Source: G965250275 sp965250275
GTDB taxonomy: Bacteria > Pseudomonadota > Alphaproteobacteria > Rhodobacterales > Rhodobacteraceae
Assembly: GCA_965250275.1 (NCBI GenBank)
Contig: OZ252297.1
Location: 4,464,001-4,528,000 of the forward strand
Direction: 5' to 3'
Length of the DNA: 64,000 nucleotides
The position numbers and the translations under genes are program-made. Positions 59,418-64,000 of this stretch are shown here, in pieces (position 1 is the stretch's first letter; every line of letters starts with the position of its first letter). The notes under the pieces are model-generated. The model saw nothing but the letters and a program-made list of their open reading frames with translations, had not been told where the DNA came from and ran no database searches.

Positions 59418-61073
59418 ATGATGACACGCCAAACCGACCCCAGTACCAGACCCTCTTATGAATCTGCGATCGGCGCGTTCCGATTGGACGAGGCTATGGC
59501 CGCATTATCTGGTGATCTTGAGACGGGGTTGAATGCGTGTGTCGAGTGTTGTGATCGATATGCGGCGGACGGTGCGAAAGCGCTCGACTGGATCGCGCAG
59601 GACGGGCGCCACGAGACGCTCAGCTTTGAGGAGTTGCGGAATGCCTCCGCCCGGTTCGCCAATCTGATTTCGGCTCAAGGGGTCAAGCCCGGTGATGTGG
59701 TTGCGGGGCTTCTGCCCCGGACACCTGACCTTTTGACGGTGATCATGGGCACTTTGCGGGCTGGAGCGGTGTATCAGCCGCTGTTCACGGCGTTTGGGCC
59801 AAAGGCCATTCAGGATCGCTTGCAGATGAGCCAGGCCAAACTGGTTGTGACCGACACCGCAAACCGAAGCAAACTGGACACGGTTGAGAACTGTCCAACC
59901 ATCGCGGTGATCGCAAGCTCTGCGGAAACTGTTCCTGAAACGGACATCGACTTTCACAGATCGTTGGCGCAGCAATCCACAGAATTTGCACCCATAATGC
60001 GACGCGGCGACGATCTGATGTTGATGATGGCAACATCGGGCACAACCGGCCCGGCGAAAGGGGTCCCGGTGCCGCTGAACGCGCTCGCCGCCTTTCGGGG
60101 CTACATGATTGATGGCATCGATCTGCGGCCCGACGATGTGTACTGGAACATCGCGGATCCCGGCTGGGCATACGGTCTCTACTATGCTGTGCTGGGGCCG
60201 CTAATGCTTGGAAAAACCACAACGCTGGTGGAAAGCCCTTTCACCGTCGACGGCACCTATGACGTGGTCGAACGACTTGGCATCAGCAATTTCGCAGGTG
60301 CACCAACTGCCTACCGCCTGATGATGGCAGCCGGCCCTGACGAAGCGTCCCGCATGAAGGGTCACTTGAGATGCGTCAGCAGTGCAGGGGAACCGCTGAA
60401 CCCAGAGGTCATCCGCTGGTTCGAAACCCACGTGCAAGTCCCGATCAAAGATCACTATGGTCAGACCGAGACCGGGATGGTGGTCAACAACCACCACGGT
60501 CTTGATCATCCGGCACGTCCCGGCTCTGCCGGATTTGAGATGCCCGGATTCCGGGTGCAGGTGCTGGATGATGAGGGCAACGTTCAGCGCGCAAACACAC
60601 CCGGGCAACTGGCGATAGATATCGCGAACTCGCCGCTGCTTTGGTTCAAGGGGTATCTGAACCAGGAAACTAAGGCGATCGCCGATGGGTACTATCGCAC
60701 CGGCGACACGGTCGAACGGGACGAAAACGGGTGCGTGACCTTTGTCGGACGCAGCGATGACGTGATCACGTCGTCGGGTTATCGTATTGGACCCTTCGAC
60801 GTGGAAAGCGCGCTGATCGAACATCCTGCGGTAACCGAAGCGGCCGTGATCGGTGTGCCGGACAAGGAGCGGACCGAAGTGGTCAAAGCGGTGGTGGTGC
60901 TTGCAGAAGGCGTCGAAGGAACGCCGGAACTCACCGATGAACTGCAGGCCTATGTCAAGAAACGGCTGTCTGCGCACGCCTACCCGCGCCTGCTCGAATT
61001 CACAGCGGAATTGCCCAAGACCCCCAGCGGGAAGATTCAGCGGTTCCTGCTGCGGCGGACCGCGGTCTCTTAG
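59418..61073 (+). CDS. AMP-binding acyl-CoA synthetase
   Basis: A 551-residue adenylate-forming enzyme activating a carboxylic acid to its acyl-CoA. The P-loop-like MATSGTTGPAKGVPV (about 196-210), APTAYRLMMAAG, the YGQTETGM motif and the C-terminal YYRTGDTVERDENG with SGKIQRFLLRR (catalytic Lys) are present. Similarity in motif order is closest to acetyl-CoA/medium-chain acyl synthetases; the substrate is open. It is convergent with the hydratase gene (22 bases apart). ATG 59418 is used; another ATG follows directly. Confidence 0.92.
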   Translation: MMTRQTDPSTRPSYESAIGAFRLDEAMAALSGDLETGLNACVECCDRYAADGAKALDWIAQDGRHETLSFEELRNASARFANLISAQGVKPGDVVAGLLPRTPDLLTVIMGTLRAGAVYQPLFTAFGPKAIQDRLQMSQAKLVVTDTANRSKLDTVENCPTIAVIASSAETVPETDIDFHRSLAQQSTEFAPIMRRGDDLMLMMATSGTTGPAKGVPVPLNALAAFRGYMIDGIDLRPDDVYWNIADPGWAYGLYYAVLGPLMLGKTTTLVESPFTVDGTYDVVERLGISNFAGAPTAYRLMMAAGPDEASRMKGHLRCVSSAGEPLNPEVIRWFETHVQVPIKDHYGQTETGMVVNNHHGLDHPARPGSAGFEMPGFRVQVLDDEGNVQRANTPGQLAIDIANSPLLWFKGYLNQETKAIADGYYRTGDTVERDENGCVTFVGRSDDVITSSGYRIGPFDVESALIEHPAVTEAAVIGVPDKERTEVVKAVVVLAEGVEGTPELTDELQAYVKKRLSAHAYPRLLEFTAELPKTPSGKIQRFLLRRTAVS

Positions 61074-61095
61074 GCACCGAGTTCAACAAAACGCT

Positions 61096-61956
61096 TCACC
61101 GGTTGCGAAGCGGCAACTCCTCGTTGGTTGTCCAGTCCCACGTGCCAGTGTCGCGTTCGGTCACGGCCTGCTTCCAGCCAACCTCCTCGGCGCGCGCTTT
61201 GAAGTTGAGCCCTTCGGGCGAGTGCCGCGTGATCCCGTCAAAAATGGTTGCAAGCCTCTGGGTCTGCATCAGGCCGGTTTGTTCAATGGCCTGATTGACC
61301 ACCAGCTTCTGCATGGCCAGTTGGTTGACGGGAACCGATGCCATCCGCGACGCCAATGCCTCGACACGATGATCCAGCGCATCGGAGTGTACGGCCTCGA
61401 GAACCAACCCTATGTCCGCCGCTTCTCTGCCGGTGATCTTGTCTCCGGTGAACAGCATCCGCTTGGCCTTCTCAGCGCCCAGCCGATACACCCACATGGC
61501 CGTTGTCGGACAGCCCCAGACCCGGCTGGGCATGTATCCGATCAACGCATCATCGGCCATGACGGTCAGGTCCGCGCAAAGCGCGATGTCCGATCCTCCG
61601 GCAACGGCATACCCATGGACCTTGCAGATAACCGGCTTCGCGGCCCGCCAGATCGACATGAAATGCTGCGTGTTGGTCCACATGAACCGGTAATCCTTGA
61701 TCGGATCCCAGGGCATCTCCTGCGTGACATCACCAGCCCCGTTGCCTTCGGCGTAAAAAGTCAAATCGTATCCGGCACAGAACGCCGGGCCAGCGCCTGA
61801 CAACACCATCACATGCACCTGCGGATCAGCATCCGCTTCTGCAACAGCTGCAGCCAATTCGATTGGAAGCGCGTCGTTGATGGCATTCATGACTTCTGGC
61901 CGGTTCAACGTGATCCGGCCAATCCGGTCGTCTTTCTCATAAGATACAGTCGGCAT
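61096..61956 (-). CDS. Enoyl-CoA hydratase/isomerase family protein
   Basis: A 286-residue crotonase-fold enzyme: RITLNRPEVMNAINDALPIE, oxyanion-hole stretch AGPAFCAGYDLTFYAEG and VHGYAVAGGSDIALCADLTV with GYMPSRVWGCPTTAMW. The residues at the usual catalytic Glu positions are not obvious, as in many subgroup members with other activities, so the exact reaction is uncertain. ATG 61956 has GGGAG seven bases upstream; an ORF start at 61983 does not. It is convergent with the acyl-CoA synthetase, and divergent from the M20 peptidase. Confidence 0.88.
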   Translation of the reverse strand: MPTVSYEKDDRIGRITLNRPEVMNAINDALPIELAAAVAEADADPQVHVMVLSGAGPAFCAGYDLTFYAEGNGAGDVTQEMPWDPIKDYRFMWTNTQHFMSIWRAAKPVICKVHGYAVAGGSDIALCADLTVMADDALIGYMPSRVWGCPTTAMWVYRLGAEKAKRMLFTGDKITGREAADIGLVLEAVHSDALDHRVEALASRMASVPVNQLAMQKLVVNQAIEQTGLMQTQRLATIFDGITRHSPEGLNFKARAEEVGWKQAVTERDTGTWDWTTNEELPLRNR

Positions 61957-62059
61957 CCGAACTCCCTCTGGCTGCACCCGCATTCACCAAAGCATCATTG
62001 GCTGGCTGGCGAAAGCGCTGATCCAATGTAAGGTGGCCGCACATTCTGGAGGGATGTTC

Positions 62060-63427
62060 GTGACCTGGAAAACCTACCTCGATACACATCAACCGCGCTT
62101 CGTCTCCGAATTGTTGGATTTTGTGCGCATACCTTCGGTTTCTGCCTCCGAAAGCTACCGGCAGGACGTCGATCGGGCAGCGGCCTGGGTTGCTGAACGG
62201 ATGGCAAGCGCTGGTTTGGAGAATGCTGCGGTTCTTCCCACCGCCGGGCACCCGGTGGCCTATGCCGACTGGCTCAGAGCCGGGCCGGATCGTCCAACGA
62301 TCCTGATCTACGGCCATTTTGATGTTCAGCCCGCTGAACCTTTTGAGCTCTGGGATAGCCCGCCTTTCGATCCAGCGGTCCGGGATGGCTGCGTCTTCGG
62401 GCGCGGCGCGTCAGATGACAAAGGCGGCATGCTCATTCCGATTCTGGCGCTCGAGTCGTTGTTGCAAACCACTGGTGTGCTGCCTGTGAACGTGAAGTGC
62501 CTGTTCGAAGGACAGGAAGAAATCGGCTCGCCCGATCTGCCTGCATTTGTTGCAGCAAATCTCGACCGGTTGTCCTGCGACATGATCTTCTCCGCGGATG
62601 GGCTGCAATGGAGCACGGATGAACCCAATCTGGTGACCGGTCTCAAGGGTCTGGTTGGGTTAGAGATTTTTGTCCAGGGACCAAAGAGCGATCAGCACTC
62701 GGGCTTGCACGGTGGTGGCATCGCCAATCCGTTGCAAGCGCTCAGTCACATCGTGAGTTCCCTAAAGGATCTGAACGGCCGCATCACCGTTGAGGGGTTT
62801 TACGACGACGTGATCGATCTGACCGACGAGGATCGGGAGATGATCGCAAAGGTGCCATTCGACGAAGACGCATATCGAGCCGAACTTGGCGTGGAAGAGG
62901 TCTTTGGCGAGGCAGGGTACAGTACCCGCGAAAGGTTGTGGGCCCGTCCAACACTGGAGATCAACGGCTTGACGGGCGGGTATCAGGGCCAGGGCTCCAA
63001 GACGGTCTTGCCGTCGCTTGCGAACGCCAAGATCACCTGCAGGCTCGTCGCCGCGCAGCAACCGGACCGCATCTACGATTTGATCGCCAAACATGTCGAC
63101 GCCCACTGCCCGCCCGGCGTTACAGCGACGGTCGAAAGGCTGCAGGGCAGTGCCGACCCTTTCCTCGTGCCCACAGGCCACAATGCCAGTCACATTGCTG
63201 GCGAGGTCCTGCGTGAGGTTTATGGCAAAGAACCGTTTGTGACACGCGTTGGTGGTTCGATTCCGGTGATGACGATCTTCCTTAAGGAGTTGGGAATTCA
63301 TCCCGTCATGTTTGGGTTCAGCATTGGAGATGAAAACCTGCACGCACCCAATGAATTCTTCCGTCTGGCGAACTTTGAACGCGGTCAGGTCGCCTATGCG
63401 CGATTGCTGGAAAAGTTGGGCGCCTAA
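62060..63427 (+). CDS. M20-family metallopeptidase (dipeptidase-like)
   Basis: A 455-residue zinc aminoacylase/carboxypeptidase-fold peptidase. Metal and catalytic motifs: IYGHFDVQPAEP (metal His, Asp), GRGASDDKGG, FEGQEEIGSPDL and the late His in ENLHAPNEFF. The dimerisation lid domain occupies about 195-310. Close to the PepV/CNDP dipeptidase-like group. GTG 62060 is preferred since GGAGG is seven bases upstream; ATG 62054 in the same frame abuts the ribosome site. Confidence 0.9.
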   Translation: MTWKTYLDTHQPRFVSELLDFVRIPSVSASESYRQDVDRAAAWVAERMASAGLENAAVLPTAGHPVAYADWLRAGPDRPTILIYGHFDVQPAEPFELWDSPPFDPAVRDGCVFGRGASDDKGGMLIPILALESLLQTTGVLPVNVKCLFEGQEEIGSPDLPAFVAANLDRLSCDMIFSADGLQWSTDEPNLVTGLKGLVGLEIFVQGPKSDQHSGLHGGGIANPLQALSHIVSSLKDLNGRITVEGFYDDVIDLTDEDREMIAKVPFDEDAYRAELGVEEVFGEAGYSTRERLWARPTLEINGLTGGYQGQGSKTVLPSLANAKITCRLVAAQQPDRIYDLIAKHVDAHCPPGVTATVERLQGSADPFLVPTGHNASHIAGEVLREVYGKEPFVTRVGGSIPVMTIFLKELGIHPVMFGFSIGDENLHAPNEFFRLANFERGQVAYARLLEKLGA

Positions 63428-63670
63428 GTCGTACTGCACATCAGAAAGAGCGTATCTGACAGGCATCCGCGGCATTAGGCCCTGACAGAAACCTTGTCAG
63501 CGGACGGTTTGTTCACTTACAGTTTCTATAGTTTCGGTTGTGTTCCCGTTTCTATCAGCGACCAATTTTCTCGCGGTCCGAAGAAACGGTTTGGGTAAGC
63601 CGCATAAAGGGGCATTGGGGTGCCCGGCGGTTCAAATACTATAAGCCATTGCAATGAAACGGATTTTTTT

Positions 63671-64000
63671 ATGTTTTGTCAAAGGATTGTGGCCATTGCG
63701 CTGTTGATCTGGGCGTCGGGAGCAGGTTTGCTGTCGGCACATGATCTCCGAAGCGTTGTGCAAAGCACACTCACATCGAACCCCGAACTGAAGGCGGCGG
63801 ACGCCAACTTCAAGGCGTTTGCCTACGAACTTCTTCAACAAAAAGGGGAATTCGAGCCGACTGTTACGCTGTTTGGTGATGTCGGCGAAGAATATGTAAA
63901 TGACCCTGCCGGCCTCTCCGCGGCCGACAACGCCCGGGCAAAAACCACCACCGAAATCGGTGTCGTGGCGCGGCTGCCGTTGTTTGACGGCTATCGTCGC
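63671..64000 (+). CDS. TolC-family outer-membrane protein, N-terminal part
   Basis: The first 110 codons run off the right edge. A signal peptide (MFCQRIVAIALLIWASGAGL, cleavage near LSA) precedes DLRSVVQSTLTSNPELKAAD, the repeat-like start of TolC/OEP proteins, and ends in GVVARLPLFDGYRR, which is the typical 'PLFDGG/YRR' segment. TolC proteins form outer-membrane channels for efflux or type I secretion. Ribosome site is weak (ACGGA). Partner genes are outside the window. Confidence 0.8.
   Translation, partial: MFCQRIVAIALLIWASGAGLLSAHDLRSVVQSTLTSNPELKAADANFKAFAYELLQQKGEFEPTVTLFGDVGEEYVNDPAGLSAADNARAKTTTEIGVVARLPLFDGYRR

Noticed and set aside
58204..59427. 407-codon open frame on the minus strand
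   Set aside because: It is antisense to the RTX protein; its regularity mirrors the RTX repeats.
63481..63500. Inverted repeat CTGACA / TGTCAG after the M20 peptidase
   Set aside because: Short six-pair stem with no T-tract; weak as a terminator.

Overview
The window is 64 kb of GC-rich chromosomal DNA from an alphaproteobacterium, most likely a marine Rhodobacterales (Roseobacter-group) species. This is inferred from gene content and order: uvrC-pgsA-moaD-moaE; pyrB with small membrane genes, a pyrC-like gene and plsY; a 44-residue aa3-type cytochrome c oxidase subunit IV; a MoeA with an extra N-terminal domain; ETF-ubiquinone oxidoreductase; the phbAB pair; and CtrA-like and SoxR-like sites. 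It is dense core-genome sequence. I see no rRNA, tRNA, CRISPR, insertion sequence, prophage or attachment site, and no gene-free stretch longer than 300 bp (the longest, 51331-51624, is 294 bp and unusually AT-rich).

Layout. 1-8 kb: end of an unknown gene, a fatty acid hydroxylase/sterol desaturase, an EAL-domain c-di-GMP phosphodiesterase, the polyhydroxybutyrate pair phbA-phbB closed by a clear terminator, a LysR regulator with a small divergent gene, a DUF465 peptide, a tRNA1(Val)-type methyltransferase with a DUF2007 gene, and a polyprenyl diphosphate synthase. 8-15 kb: ispE, a TPR protein, ETF-QO, soxR with a SoxR-type promoter facing a VOC protein, greA. 15-18 kb: two translationally coupled MscS-type channels. 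18-22.4 kb: molybdenum cofactor operon fdhD-mobA-mobB-moeA (minus strand). 22.4-30.6 kb: AzlC/AzlD exporter, a possible cysteine-hydrolase lipoprotein, cox subunit IV, an MBL hydrolase, a frameshifted acyl-CoA dehydrogenase, a Sua5-type enzyme, YqgE/AlgH, a DsbD-N protein and a NUDIX hydrolase. 30.6-37.5 kb: an RND efflux pump with its adaptor, then UDG-phosphoesterase-moaB.

37.6-42 kb: pyrB, three small membrane genes of unknown role, a dihydroorotase homologue lacking metal ligands, and plsY. 42-48 kb: gshA, a membrane protein, rsmE, ubiA, a BON/OmpA protein and a coiled-coil partner. 48-57 kb is a long minus-strand run: CoxG-like, ABC exporter, S49 peptidase, zinc-ribbon peptide, Na+/Ca2+ antiporter, SDR, uvrC, pgsA, moaD, moaE. 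57-64 kb: EamA transporter, RTX protein, acyl-CoA synthetase, enoyl-CoA hydratase, M20 peptidase and the start of a TolC-type gene.

Themes. Molybdenum cofactor synthesis is spread over three loci (fdhD-mobA-mobB-moeA, moaB, moaD-moaE). Isoprenoid/quinone supply appears as ispE, a polyprenyl synthase and ubiA, feeding the ubiquinone that ETF-QO reduces. Fatty-acid metabolism is represented by an acyl-CoA dehydrogenase, an acyl-CoA synthetase and a hydratase. The most unusual items are the pyrB / unknown membrane genes / catalytically degenerate pyrC cluster, the two-domain MoeA, a family-4-like uracil-DNA glycosylase without its usual iron-sulfur cysteines, an FdhD with half of its CxxC motif, the frameshift in the acyl-CoA dehydrogenase and a well-formed SoxR-type promoter. 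None amounts to a proven new system; the pyr cluster is the best candidate.
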